Below, piece after piece: positions 32,159 through 41,040 of a DNA stretch of 64,000 bases. Both the position numbers and the translations under genes were made by a program. The DNA is taken from NCBI RefSeq assembly GCF_000720455.1, contig NZ_JOAK01000006.1:124001-188000 (forward strand), written 5' to 3'. The first letter of the stretch is position 1; each line of letters starts with the position of its first letter. The notes under the pieces were generated by a model that did not search any database, was not told the DNA's origin, and worked only from the letters and a program-made list of their open reading frames with translations. The DNA is from Streptomyces virginiae (GTDB lineage: Bacteria > Actinomycetota > Actinomycetes > Streptomycetales > Streptomycetaceae).

Positions 32159-33364
32159 GCGGCGGGGTCCGGTGCGTGCGATTGCAAGGCGGAGGAGGGA
32201 GCCGATGCGGAGCATCGGCCCGGTTCCGGTCAGGAGGTCCTTGGTGGACTTCTCGACGAGCCAGCCGGCGACCTCCTCGGGCGTCGCCGCCGGGTGCGCG
32301 GCCTTGTAGAGGGCGGCCGTTCCGGTGACGTGCGGGGCGGCCATGGAGGTTCCGTCCAGGGCGACGCTGCCGCCGCCGAGCATCGCCGAGTCGATCTGCT
32401 CGCCGGGGGCGTGGATCTCGACGCACTCACCGCGGTTGGAGAAGCCGGACTGTTCGTCGGCCCGGTTGCTCGCGGCCACCGTCATCACCCGGTCGGCGGA
32501 GGCCGGAGAGACCGTGCAGGCGTCGGCCGCGGAGTTGCCCGCGGCGATGACCGGCAGGGTGCCCGACTCGGCCACGGCGGTGGCGGCCCTGTTCACGGCG
32601 TCGGAGCGGCTCCCGCCGAGGGAGACGTTCAGGACGGCCGGCTGCCTGGCGTTCTGCGCCACCCAGTCCAGTCCGGCGACGACCGCCGAGTACTCGCCGC
32701 GCCCGTCGCAGCCGAGTACGCGGACGCTGACCAGGCGGGCGGCGCGTGCGACGCCGTGCGTCCGGCCGCCGACGGTGCCCGCGACGTGCGTGCCGTGGCC
32801 CTCGCAGTCCCGGCCGTCGCCGCCGTCCCCGACGGCGTCGAATCCGGGCTCGGCGCGGCCCTCGAACTCGGCGTGGTCGTAGTCGATCCCGGTGTCGAGG
32901 ATGTACGCGGTCACCCCGGCGCCGTCGCCGGCCGTGGTGAAGTCGCCGTCGAGCGGGAGGGTCCGCTGGTCGATGCGGTCCAGGCCCCAGGTCGGGGCGG
33001 GCAGCCCGGCGGAGAGGGCCGCGGGGCCGGCCGGGGTCGGCGGGGCGGAGACCTCCGCGTCCGCCTCCACCGAGCGGACGCCGGGGGTCGTGCGGACGTC
33101 GTCGAGCTGCTGCGGGGTCAGCGGTACCGCGAAGCCGTTCATCGCGGACCCGTACACGAAGGTGGGCTCCAGCCCCAGCCGTTCGGCGAGCCCGCCGGCG
33201 TCCACGCCCTCTTCAAGGCTGACGATGAACTTGCCGGGGACGGCGGCGCCGGACACCAGGAGCGGAGCCCGCACGGGTTCCGGGACGTCCGCGGCCGCGG
33301 CGCCGGCGAGTGCGGGGGCCGCCGCGATCAGGGCCGCGGTGGTCAGACGTGCGAGCAGGCGCAT
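32114..33364 (-). CDS. Secreted S8 (subtilisin-like) serine protease
   Basis: 416-aa exported protease. After a signal peptide (about residues 1-25) comes an I9 propeptide-like segment (GKFIVSLEEG), then the catalytic triad: Asp in ILDTGIDYDH, His in GHGTHVAGT, Ser in DGTSMAAPH, plus the oxyanion Asn in VIAAGNSA. GGGGAG is nine bases before ATG 33364. Homologues usually end with a PN-LLY-like segment soon after the KSTKD region. Here the end is instead MLRIGSLLRLAIARTG, then residues encoded by the repeat element, so the C-terminus has probably been altered but the catalytic domain is whole. Confidence 0.9.
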   Translation of the reverse strand: MRLLARLTTAALIAAAPALAGAAAADVPEPVRAPLLVSGAAVPGKFIVSLEEGVDAGGLAERLGLEPTFVYGSAMNGFAVPLTPQQLDDVRTTPGVRSVEADAEVSAPPTPAGPAALSAGLPAPTWGLDRIDQRTLPLDGDFTTAGDGAGVTAYILDTGIDYDHAEFEGRAEPGFDAVGDGGDGRDCEGHGTHVAGTVGGRTHGVARAARLVSVRVLGCDGRGEYSAVVAGLDWVAQNARQPAVLNVSLGGSRSDAVNRAATAVAESGTLPVIAAGNSAADACTVSPASADRVMTVAASNRADEQSGFSNRGECVEIHAPGEQIDSAMLGGGSVALDGTSMAAPHVTGTAALYKAAHPAATPEEVAGWLVEKSTKDLLTGTGPMLRIGSLLRLAIARTGPRRARPPGGRRYFADTP

Positions 33365-33527
33365 GGAGGCACTCCCCGGGAGGTCGGCGTTCGTCAGAGA
33401 CGGCCGTGTCCTCGCCGGTGCTCGGTCGCGGCCTCCCTCTCCTTCGGACGGGGTCCGGGAGGGCTTGAGGGGCCCGTCCTCACATGGCCCAGTGCCCGCC
33501 GCCGGACACGTCCTCCGCCGCGGCAGC

Positions 33528-33567
33528 GGGCAGGGCGGTCACGGCCTGTGCCGTGACCGCCCTGCCC
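33528..33567. terminator. Strong terminator downstream of vWA operon
   Basis: A perfect 18-bp stem (33528-33545 with 33550-33567) and a CTGT loop. It lies 16 bases past the stop of the vWA operon's second gene on the minus strand. The adjoining 160 bases up to the protease start hold its promoter region; no other gene is seen there. Confidence 0.85.
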
Positions 33568-33582
33568 GGCCGGTGCGCCGGG

Positions 33583-34389
33583 TCAGGCGCCGGGCGGCAC
33601 CCGGGACGGGCGGCCCGCGCCGCGCGTCAGGGAGTACCCGAAGATGCCCGCGAGGGCTCCGAGCACTCCGCCGGCCGCGGTCCAGAGCCAGCGGTCCGAC
33701 CACCAGCCGCCGGACCAGCCGTCCTCCGGCTCGCGCAGGGAACCGGTCACGGTGCCGGCGACCAGTGGGGTGGAGAGGGCCCCGTCCACCGCGTAGGCGC
33801 CTCCCTCCTCGTGTACGTCGGCCTCGACGGCCGCGCGCACCGGCAGGCCCAGGTCCTCATCGGGCAGGTCCACGACCGTCAGCCGGACGTAGTAGCTGCC
33901 GGGCAGCGGGTCGTTGGCCCACGGCTCCGCTCCGGCGCGGACCGTGCGCAGGGTGCAGGACAGTTCGACCGAGGTGGCCTCCTTGGCCGCCGCCCGGCTC
34001 TGCGTGCCGTACGTGCAGGCCTGGCGGCGGCGCAGGCCGTCGTACACGTCGAGCTGCCAGGTCGAGGCGCCGTGCCGGGCGGCGGACTCGGGCAGGGTGA
34101 CGTTGGCCTTCACGGTGACGCGTTGCTGCGCGTCGACCGGGAGGACCCAGTACAGGTAGTCGCCGCTGGAGGCGCCGGCCGTGGCCTTCTGGCCGGGCCG
34201 GAACGGCGTGGCGGTACGGAAGCCCGTGCCCGCCTCGGTCGGGGCGGACTCGGCGCCGGCCCCGCCCTTACCGGTGGTGGCGCTCGGCGACGGGGTGTCC
34301 GCGAAGGCCGCGCCCGCCGCCGTACCGGCCACCGCGAGGGCGGCGGCCGCCGCGAGCAGGCCCGCGGTCAGTGTGCGTACGGTACGCAT
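33583..34389 (-). CDS. Secreted/membrane-anchored partner of vWA protein
   Basis: 268 aa with a signal peptide (MRTVRTLTAGLLAAAAALAV..., cut near AFA), a beta-rich extracellular part (YLYWVLPVDAQQRVTVKANVTLP), and one C-terminal membrane helix (LWTAAGGVLGALAGIFGYSL) before a basic tail. No enzymatic motif is found. Its ATG shares one base with the stop of the upstream vWA gene, so the two are translationally coupled and probably form one surface complex. Function unknown. Confidence 0.8.
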   Translation of the reverse strand: MRTVRTLTAGLLAAAAALAVAGTAAGAAFADTPSPSATTGKGGAGAESAPTEAGTGFRTATPFRPGQKATAGASSGDYLYWVLPVDAQQRVTVKANVTLPESAARHGASTWQLDVYDGLRRRQACTYGTQSRAAAKEATSVELSCTLRTVRAGAEPWANDPLPGSYYVRLTVVDLPDEDLGLPVRAAVEADVHEEGGAYAVDGALSTPLVAGTVTGSLREPEDGWSGGWWSDRWLWTAAGGVLGALAGIFGYSLTRGAGRPSRVPPGA

Positions 34390-35669
34390 CAGTTGGTCCT
34401 CCAGACGGAGATGCGCCAGCGCGAGATCCATCCCCACACCAGACCGGCCAGCAGTCCGGCCAGCACCAGCACGGCCAGCGTCCACCAGCCGCGCCCGAGG
34501 CCGAAGGCGGCGGCGTCGGAGGCACTGTCGGGACCGTCCACCAGGTCGATGGTCAGTTCGACGGGCATGCCGGGGGTGGTCTTGACGGACGCGGGAGCGG
34601 AGAAGGAGTTGCTGACCTGGAGGCAGACGGTCTCCGCCGCGGGCTTCGCGTCCGAGCCCGAGTCGTCGTCGGTCTCGGCCTTGGGGTAGCGCAGGCCGGT
34701 GGAGAGGACGTCGGTACGGCCGTCGCCCGCCTCCGAGCCGCGTACGATCTCCCGCCCGTGGACGGTCGTGGCGCGCAGCAGGACGCCGTAGTCGTTGTTG
34801 ACGGCTCTGTCGGCGCCGATGCTCACGGAGGCGCGGAGTTCCTGGCCGGGCAGGACGTCCACCCGGTACCAGCGGTGCTCGCCGAAGGTCTCGCGGTCGC
34901 TGTAGAGGCCGGCCTTCAGCTGCGGGGCGCCCTCGCACTGCTTCGCGCCCTCGGTCGCCACGGGGTTGACGACCGGGTCCGCGGCCCGGTCGACGAGTTG
35001 GCGGACCCTGCCGGACAGTTCGGCCTTGTGCTGGACGGAGGTGTACGTGCCGCCGGTGGCCTCGGCGATGCAGGTCAGCTGGGCCCGGGTCTTGGCGTCC
35101 GGGACCAGGCCCAGGGTGTCGATGACCAGGTGGATGCCCTTGGCCGCGATGTCGCGGGCCACCTCGCACGGGTCGAGCGGGGCGCAGGTGTCCTCGCCGT
35201 CCGTGATGAGCACGATCCGCTTGGTGGCCTTGCCCCCTTCCAGGTCCTGGGCCGCGCCGAGCAGGGCCGGTCCGATCGGTGTCCAGCCGGTCGGGGCGAG
35301 GGTCGCGACGGCGGTCTTGGCCTCGGTCCGGTCGAGCGGTCCCACCTTGTAGAGCTGCTTGGTGTCCTTGCAGCCGAGTGTCCGGTCGTCACCCGCGTAG
35401 TCGGCCCCCAGGGTCCGTATGCCGAGCTGGACTTCGGCGGGCACGGCGTCGATGACCTCGTTGAAAGCCTGCTTCGCAGCGGCCATGCGGGACCCGCCGT
35501 CGATGTCGTTGGCCCGCATGGAGCCGCTGACGTCCAGGACGAGGTCGACCTTGGGGGGTTCCTTCGCCGTCGGTCCGTCGGCGGCTGTGGCGCTCGCCGG
35601 GAAGAGCCCGACGGCCAGTGCGGCGAACAGGCCGCACGCCCTGGCCGCAAGCCGTTTTCTAGTGATCAT
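34389..35669 (-). CDS. Secreted vWA-domain protein with C-terminal membrane anchor
   Basis: 426-aa exported protein. The signal peptide ends PASATA; the von Willebrand factor A domain starts VDLVLDVSGSM with the DxSxS metal site, and the further MIDAS residues lie in PTGWTPIG and VLITDGEDTC. A beta-rich middle and a membrane helix (WWTLAVLVLAGLLAGLVWGW) close the protein. TACGAT lies six bases before ATG 35669, which suggests a leaderless mRNA. It forms a two-gene operon with the next membrane protein. The ligand is unknown; it may serve in wall adhesion or assembly. Confidence 0.88.
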   Translation of the reverse strand: MITRKRLAARACGLFAALAVGLFPASATAADGPTAKEPPKVDLVLDVSGSMRANDIDGGSRMAAAKQAFNEVIDAVPAEVQLGIRTLGADYAGDDRTLGCKDTKQLYKVGPLDRTEAKTAVATLAPTGWTPIGPALLGAAQDLEGGKATKRIVLITDGEDTCAPLDPCEVARDIAAKGIHLVIDTLGLVPDAKTRAQLTCIAEATGGTYTSVQHKAELSGRVRQLVDRAADPVVNPVATEGAKQCEGAPQLKAGLYSDRETFGEHRWYRVDVLPGQELRASVSIGADRAVNNDYGVLLRATTVHGREIVRGSEAGDGRTDVLSTGLRYPKAETDDDSGSDAKPAAETVCLQVSNSFSAPASVKTTPGMPVELTIDLVDGPDSASDAAAFGLGRGWWTLAVLVLAGLLAGLVWGWISRWRISVWRTN

Positions 35670-35772
35670 CGCCGGATCGTATTGAGGATCGTCCGGCAAT
35701 CCAAAAACGGGCCCGGGCGGACCGGTCGATATCCGGATGCGCGGGACGCGGTGCCCGGCCTAGGCTGCCGAG

Positions 35773-36138
35773 ATGAGTACCCGTACCTTCCGCATCACCG
35801 TCCGCGGCGCGTTCGACGGCCTGACCGAGGGCCAGCGGGCCGAGCTGCTCGCGGCCGCGCCCGAGCACGACATGCTGCGCGCGGAGTTCACCGCCGAGGG
35901 GCATCTGACGTACGACCTCGCGGCCCGTCCGTTCTTCACCTTCCGTTTCCTGGATTCGGGCGAGGCGGAGGAGGACATCCTCGACGCGACGGCGCGCGCG
36001 GAGCTGGCCGCGGAGGAATGGCTGACGGAACGCGGGTACGGCTTCAAGCAGTTGCGGTCGCAGACTCAGGACCTGTCGCTGGCTCCGCTGGGCAAGCGGC
36101 AGCGCCGGGAGGCCGCGCGCGGCGACGCGCAGGCGTGA
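35773..36138 (+). CDS. DUF6204-like small protein
   Basis: 121-aa cytoplasmic protein of a conserved actinobacterial type with no known function: MSTRTFRITVRGAFDGLTEGQRAELL, then HDMLRAEFTAEGHLTYDLAARPFFTFRF. The pattern of alternating strands and helices suggests a ferredoxin-like fold. TAGGCT lies six bases before the ATG, which suggests leaderless transcription. The family name is from memory of the motif and should be treated as tentative. Confidence 0.7.
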   Translation: MSTRTFRITVRGAFDGLTEGQRAELLAAAPEHDMLRAEFTAEGHLTYDLAARPFFTFRFLDSGEAEEDILDATARAELAAEEWLTERGYGFKQLRSQTQDLSLAPLGKRQRREAARGDAQA

Positions 36139-36189
36139 GCGGGAGGTGACCCGGCCGGAGCGGTGAGTACCGGGCGGTCAGTGCCGGGG

Positions 36190-37830
36190 TCAGTGCCGGG
36201 CGGTCGGGGCGAAGACGGTCGCGAGGTGTGCGGCCAGTTGCTGCGGGGTCGGTGGGGAGAGCCGGGCGCCGAGGTATCCGTCCGGGCGGACGAGGAACGC
36301 GGTCGGCTGTTCGGCCGCGTAGACGCGGGCGAACTCGCCGCCGGTGTCGTGGTAGGCCGGCAGTACGGCCGGGCCCGCCGGGGCGTCGGGCGGGGTGCCG
36401 GCCGGCAGGACGACGCACGTCCCGACGCGGCCGCCGGAGGATTCGCGGGCCGTCCGGGCGAGTTCGTCGAGGCCGGTCCCGTAGAGCAGCAGGACGTGTT
36501 CGCGTTCGCGCAGGAGGTCGGCGAGGCGCAGCGGGGCGGCGGCGATCGGTGAGGTGAGGCCGCCGCAGTCGGGGGCCCGGTCGCCGGGGCGGGGTCCGGG
36601 GCCCTCGCCGGGCGGGTCGACGACGGGGCTTCCGCGGTAGCCGACGAGCAGTTGGGCCTCGCGCAGCATCAGGGTGTCGGCGTCCTCGGGGTCGGACTGG
36701 ACGCCCTGGGCGGAGGCGTGGCGCACGGTGCGGCCGACGACCTCCTCGCCGACCGGCCGGCGTTCGGCGTCGTAGCTGGGCAGGAGGCCGGGGTGGGCGG
36801 CTCCTTCGACGGCCAGGGCGAGCTTCCATGCCAGGTTCCAGGCGTCCTGGATGCCGGTGTTCATGCCCTGGGCGCCGGTCGGCGGGTGGATGTGCGCGGC
36901 GTCCCCGGCGATGAAGACCCGGCCGTGGCCGTACCGGTCGACGATCCGGTGGCTGATGCGGAAGACCGACGACCAGCGGATGTTCGAGGCGGTGGCGGGG
37001 GTCGGTGAGAGCCGGTCCAGGACGGTCTGGATGTCCGCGAGTTGCGGGGCCCGTCCGCCCTGGAGGCCGTGCGCGACACCGTCGGCGGCGGCGGCGGCCT
37101 GCTGGGCGGTGGACAGTTCGGGGGGCACCTTCATGGACATCCGGTAACGGCCGCGGCCCGGCAGTGGGATGCACACGAGGACGTCGTCGACGGCGCCGGC
37201 GCCGTCGAGGTGCAGGGCGCGCAGGGAGTACCCGTGGGGCAGGTCCCAGTCGGCCTCGACGTCGGCGAGCATGTACTCCTCGGGGAAGGCGCCGCCCTCG
37301 AAGGAGAGCCCGAGTCCCTTGCGGACGATGCTGTGTGCGCCGTCGCAGCCCACGAGGTACCGGGTGCGCAGCTCCTCCTCGGCGCCGGAGGGGGTGTGCA
37401 GCCGACTGGTGACGCCGTCGGCGTCCTGGCTGAAGGACACCAGTTCGGTGCCGCGTTCGACGGCGGTCCCCCAGCGGCCCAGGTGTTCGCCGAGGATGCG
37501 CTCGGTCTCGTACTGCGGCAGCGCCGCGAAGCGGTAGGGCACTTCGGGCGGCAGGACGAGGTCGATCCGGGGCTGCTCGGCGCCGTTGACGTACGTGATC
37601 TGTCCGCGCATGGGGACGGCCGCGTCCAGGACGGCGCGGACCGTCCCCATGCGGTCCCAGATCTCCAGGGTGCGCGGCTGGATGCCCACGGCCTTCGCGA
37701 ACGGCAGCGGGGCGGGGAGCCGGTCGACGATGCGGCAGGAGACGCCGCGGCGGCGGAGCTCCGCGGCGGCGGTCAGCCCGATGGGGCCGGCGCCTACAAC
37801 CAGTACGTCCGTCGTGCTGCTGTGCCCCAC
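36190..37830 (-). CDS. FAD-dependent aromatic monooxygenase
   Basis: 546-aa flavoprotein hydroxylase of the PheA/TetX-like group A type. The FAD-binding GAGPIG is at residues 13-18, the second motif is YLVGCDGAHSIVRK, and the third is GRVFIAGDAAHIHPPTGAQGMN. A C-terminal thioredoxin-like domain (about residues 400-546) is typical of phenol-hydroxylase relatives and polyketide hydroxylases. GTG 37830 begins the conserved strand. No polyketide synthase of the aromatic type is adjacent, so a catabolic or detoxifying role is as likely as a biosynthetic one. Confidence 0.88.
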   Translation of the reverse strand: MGHSSTTDVLVVGAGPIGLTAAAELRRRGVSCRIVDRLPAPLPFAKAVGIQPRTLEIWDRMGTVRAVLDAAVPMRGQITYVNGAEQPRIDLVLPPEVPYRFAALPQYETERILGEHLGRWGTAVERGTELVSFSQDADGVTSRLHTPSGAEEELRTRYLVGCDGAHSIVRKGLGLSFEGGAFPEEYMLADVEADWDLPHGYSLRALHLDGAGAVDDVLVCIPLPGRGRYRMSMKVPPELSTAQQAAAAADGVAHGLQGGRAPQLADIQTVLDRLSPTPATASNIRWSSVFRISHRIVDRYGHGRVFIAGDAAHIHPPTGAQGMNTGIQDAWNLAWKLALAVEGAAHPGLLPSYDAERRPVGEEVVGRTVRHASAQGVQSDPEDADTLMLREAQLLVGYRGSPVVDPPGEGPGPRPGDRAPDCGGLTSPIAAAPLRLADLLREREHVLLLYGTGLDELARTARESSGGRVGTCVVLPAGTPPDAPAGPAVLPAYHDTGGEFARVYAAEQPTAFLVRPDGYLGARLSPPTPQQLAAHLATVFAPTARH

Positions 37831-37942
37831 AGGCGTCTCCCGGCGTGCGGCCCCCGTCGGAGTCGGTCTGACTCCATGGTGGCCGCCCGCCGGGCGTTCG
37901 GCATATCCGTGCGGTCTTCGCGCGGTCCTCGTGCGGTCTCGG

Positions 37943-38353
<411 letters not shown>

Positions 38354-38427
38354 GAGAGTTCCTCTCGCAGAAATGAACCGTGGCTGCGGCCGGTGTTCCC
38401 CGACCGCGCTCCACCAGTAGAGCACGC

Positions 38428-38451
38428 AATTCAGTTGTGCACAATTCAATG
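38428..38451. promoter_or_regulatory. Predicted OhrR operator
   Basis: A dyad centred on the perfect palindrome TTGTGCACAA (38435-38444) extends outward as AATTCAG..CAATTC with most positions symmetric. It is AT-rich against the GC-rich surroundings and sits between the divergent ohr and ohrR genes, where MarR-type OhrR repressors bind. Confidence 0.65.
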
Positions 38452-38484
38452 CCGTTCAAGTTCTGCCCGGGTACACTGGCCGAC

Positions 38485-38982
38485 ATGACCGAGCAGCCCA
38501 CCGCGACCCACGCCGACCAGGACTTCCTGCGCCTCGACGGCCAGATCTGCTTCGCGCTGAACGCCGCGAGCCGCGCCTTCGGCGGCCTCTACCGCGTGGT
38601 CCTCAAGGACCTGGGGCTCACGTACCCGCAGTACCTGGTGATGCTGGTGCTGTGGGAGCACGGCGAGATGCCGGTCAAGGAGATCGGCCGGCACCTGCGG
38701 CTGGACTCGGGCACCCTGTCGCCCCTGCTCAAGCGGCTGGAGGCGGCCGGGCTGATCAGCCGCGAGCGCAGCACGCAGGACGAGCGCTCCGTGCGCGCCC
38801 GCCTGACCGGGGAGGGCGCGGCGCTGCGCGCCCGCGCGGTGGAGGTGCCGCGGCGGATCGCGGCGGCCACCGGATTCGACCTGACCGAGGTCGTCGACCT
38901 CCAGGCCCGTCTGAGCCGTCTCACCGCCGCGCTGGACGCCGCCGTGCCGATGGAGGAGGCACGGGAGGCACAGGAGGCGTAG
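38485..38982 (+). CDS. ohrR: OhrR-type MarR-family regulator
   Basis: 165-aa winged-helix repressor. The peroxide-sensing Cys near the N-terminus is in DGQICFALNAASRA, the position of the reactive Cys in OhrR; the DNA-binding helix-turn-helix is MPVKEIGRHLRLDSGTLSPLLKRLEAAG with the wing RSTQDERSVRARLT. TACACT lies seven bases before ATG 38485, which suggests a leaderless transcript. It is divergent from ohr and presumably represses both until oxidised by organic peroxides. Confidence 0.92.
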   Translation: MTEQPTATHADQDFLRLDGQICFALNAASRAFGGLYRVVLKDLGLTYPQYLVMLVLWEHGEMPVKEIGRHLRLDSGTLSPLLKRLEAAGLISRERSTQDERSVRARLTGEGAALRARAVEVPRRIAAATGFDLTEVVDLQARLSRLTAALDAAVPMEEAREAQEA

Positions 38983-39044
38983 CCGCCGTCCGCGGCGGAC
39001 ACTGGGGCCACCCGACCCGTGCGGCGTGCGGCAGGAGGTGGCCG

Positions 39045-40079
39045 ATGGACCCGGTTGCGGCGCTGGACCGGATCGCGTTCCTGCTGGAGCGCGCACTGGC
39101 ACCCACCTACCGGGTACGGGCCTTCCGGACCGCGTCCGCGGTCGTCGCGCGGATGGGCGGGGAGGAGGTGGCCGAGCGGGCCGCCGCCGGCTCCCTGGAG
39201 GCCGTCAAGGGCCTCGGCCCCAAGACGGCGAAGGTCGTACGGGAGGCCCTCGCCGGCGCGGTGCCGTCCTACCTGCAGGCCCTGGAGGACGAGGCCGCCG
39301 CGCTCCCGGAGGGCCCCCCGGCCTCGCCCGCCGCCGCCGCGCTGCGGGCGGCGCTGCGCGGGGACTGCCACGTGCACTCGGACTGGTCGGACGGCGGCAG
39401 CCCGATCGAGGCGATGGGCCGGGCGGCGGCCGGACTGGGCCACGAGTGGGCGGTACTGACCGACCACTCGCCGCGGCTGACCGTCGCGCGGGGCCTCTCC
39501 CCGGACCGGCTGCGCGAACAGCTCGACGTGGTGGCCGAGCTCAACGCCGGCTGGGCGCCCTTCCGGCTGCTGACCGGCATCGAGTGCGACATCCTCGACG
39601 ACGGGGCGCTCGACCAGGAACCGGAGCTGCTGGAACGCCTCGACCTCGTCGTCGGCTCGGTCCACTCGAAGCTGCGGATGGACGCGCCCGCGATGACCCG
39701 GCGCATGGTCGCGGCGGTGGGCAATCCGCTGATGGACGTCCTGGGCCACTGCACGGGCCGGCTGGTCACCGGCCGCGGCCGTCCGCAGTCGCAGTTCGAC
39801 GCCGAGGCGGTCTTCGCGGCCTGCGCGGAGGCCGGCACCGCCGTGGAGATCAACAGCCGGCCCGAACGGCTGGACCCGCCGCGGCGGCTGCTGCGACTGG
39901 CCGTGGCCGCCGGAACCTTCTTCGCGATCGACACGGACGCGCACGCCCCGGGCCAGCTGGACTGGCAGGTCCTCGGCTGCGAGCGGGCCGTGGAATGCGG
40001 TGTCCCGACGGACCGCGTCGTCAACACCTGGCCCGCGGATGACCTCCTGACCTGGACCCGCACCCGGAACGCGCCCTGA
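39045..40079 (+). CDS. PHP-domain phosphoesterase with helix-hairpin-helix N-terminus
   Basis: 344-aa metal-dependent phosphoesterase. The N-terminal 80 residues carry a PolX-like HhH region (LEAVKGLGPKTAKVVREAL). The PHP domain holds the metal ligands in DCHVHSDWSDGG, LTDHSPRL, GIECDIL, VVGSVHSKL and AIDTDAHAPGQL. This domain order is that of the C-terminal half of bacterial family X DNA polymerases, here without the polymerase core; such stand-alone proteins may be DNA 3'-end-processing or sugar-phosphate phosphatases. GCAGGAGG gives an excellent ribosome site for ATG 39045. Confidence 0.85.
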   Translation: MDPVAALDRIAFLLERALAPTYRVRAFRTASAVVARMGGEEVAERAAAGSLEAVKGLGPKTAKVVREALAGAVPSYLQALEDEAAALPEGPPASPAAAALRAALRGDCHVHSDWSDGGSPIEAMGRAAAGLGHEWAVLTDHSPRLTVARGLSPDRLREQLDVVAELNAGWAPFRLLTGIECDILDDGALDQEPELLERLDLVVGSVHSKLRMDAPAMTRRMVAAVGNPLMDVLGHCTGRLVTGRGRPQSQFDAEAVFAACAEAGTAVEINSRPERLDPPRRLLRLAVAAGTFFAIDTDAHAPGQLDWQVLGCERAVECGVPTDRVVNTWPADDLLTWTRTRNAP

Positions 40080-40094
40080 GCGGCCGCGCGGCGC

Positions 40095-40964
40095 TCAGGG
40101 GCGGAGTTCGGCCACCAGAAGGACCACATCGGCTCCGGCCACCGCCATCACCGTGCGGAACGGGAACCTGCCCGCCGGGCTGCGGGACGCCAGGAGCAGG
40201 GCCCCGGCCGTCGCGGCCAGCAGCGCCCAGCCGTACGCCGACACCCGCCCCGGCGGTCCCGCCACGAGGGCCGCGGCCGACCCCAGGACGAGCAGCCCGG
40301 CCAGGGCGGCCGAGCGCCGGGCCCCGAGCCGCTGGGGCAGACCCACCACGCCGGTGGCCAGGTCGTCGTCGATGTCGGGCAGGACGTTCGCGAAGTGGGC
40401 GCCCGCGCCGAGCAGGGCCGCGGCCGCCGTCAGCCACGGCGGCGGCCAGGGCGCACCGGGCAGCCCGAGGGTGACGAAGGCCGGCAGCAGGCCGAAGGCC
40501 AGGGCGTACGGGGCCCAGGAGACGACCGTGCCCTTCAGCCGCAGGTTGTAGCCCCAGGCGGCCGCCACACCGGCCAGGTGCACGGCGCCGGCGAGCGCCC
40601 CGGCCGCCAGCGACAGCGGCACGCAGACCAGGAGCGCCACCGCTGCCGCCCGGGCCACCGCGGCGGGTGACGCCGTACCGGCGACCAGGGGCTTGTCCCG
40701 TCGGCCCGCGACCAGGTCGCGCCGCAGGTCGGCCCGGTCGTTGCACCAGCCCACCGACAGCTGTCCGGCGGCCACCGCCCCGGTGGTGAGGGCCACCCCC
40801 GACGGGCCGTGCCCCGCCGCGACCGCCAGCACGGCGGTGAAGAGGGTCACGGCCAGCGCGGGCAGCGGGTGGCATGCCGCCGGCAGGCCCGACAGGGCAC
40901 GTCCGGCGCGGGCGACCGGGCCGCTGCCGCCGCTCTCGGTGATCTGCGTGGTTCGCGCGGGCAC
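40095..40964 (-). CDS. UbiA-family prenyltransferase
   Basis: 289-aa integral membrane aromatic prenyltransferase with about eight helices. The two Asp-rich motifs that bind Mg-diphosphate are NDRADLRRD and DIDDDLATG. It transfers a prenyl chain to an aromatic or related acceptor. It is divergent from a type III polyketide synthase with 76 bp between starts, and TAGCGT lies six bases before GTG 40964 (leaderless). This suggests that the phenolic product of the neighbouring genes is prenylated. A role on a quinone unrelated to those genes cannot be excluded. Confidence 0.88.
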   Translation of the reverse strand: MPARTTQITESGGSGPVARAGRALSGLPAACHPLPALAVTLFTAVLAVAAGHGPSGVALTTGAVAAGQLSVGWCNDRADLRRDLVAGRRDKPLVAGTASPAAVARAAAVALLVCVPLSLAAGALAGAVHLAGVAAAWGYNLRLKGTVVSWAPYALAFGLLPAFVTLGLPGAPWPPPWLTAAAALLGAGAHFANVLPDIDDDLATGVVGLPQRLGARRSAALAGLLVLGSAAALVAGPPGRVSAYGWALLAATAGALLLASRSPAGRFPFRTVMAVAGADVVLLVAELRP

Positions 40965-40998
40965 GGCGACACGCTATGCGGCGCCGCGCCCGAATCAG

Positions 40999-41010
40999 GT
41001 GATTCATCAC
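40999..41010. promoter_or_regulatory. Palindrome in the UbiA/PKS divergent promoter
   Basis: GTGATTCATCAC is symmetric at 10 of 12 positions and lies between two probably leaderless divergent genes. Its position just upstream of the expected -35 zones of both would allow joint regulation. No regulator gene is adjacent. Confidence 0.45.
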
Positions 41011-41040
41011 GAAGTGTCAGTTGTTTCCTATGGTGACTCA

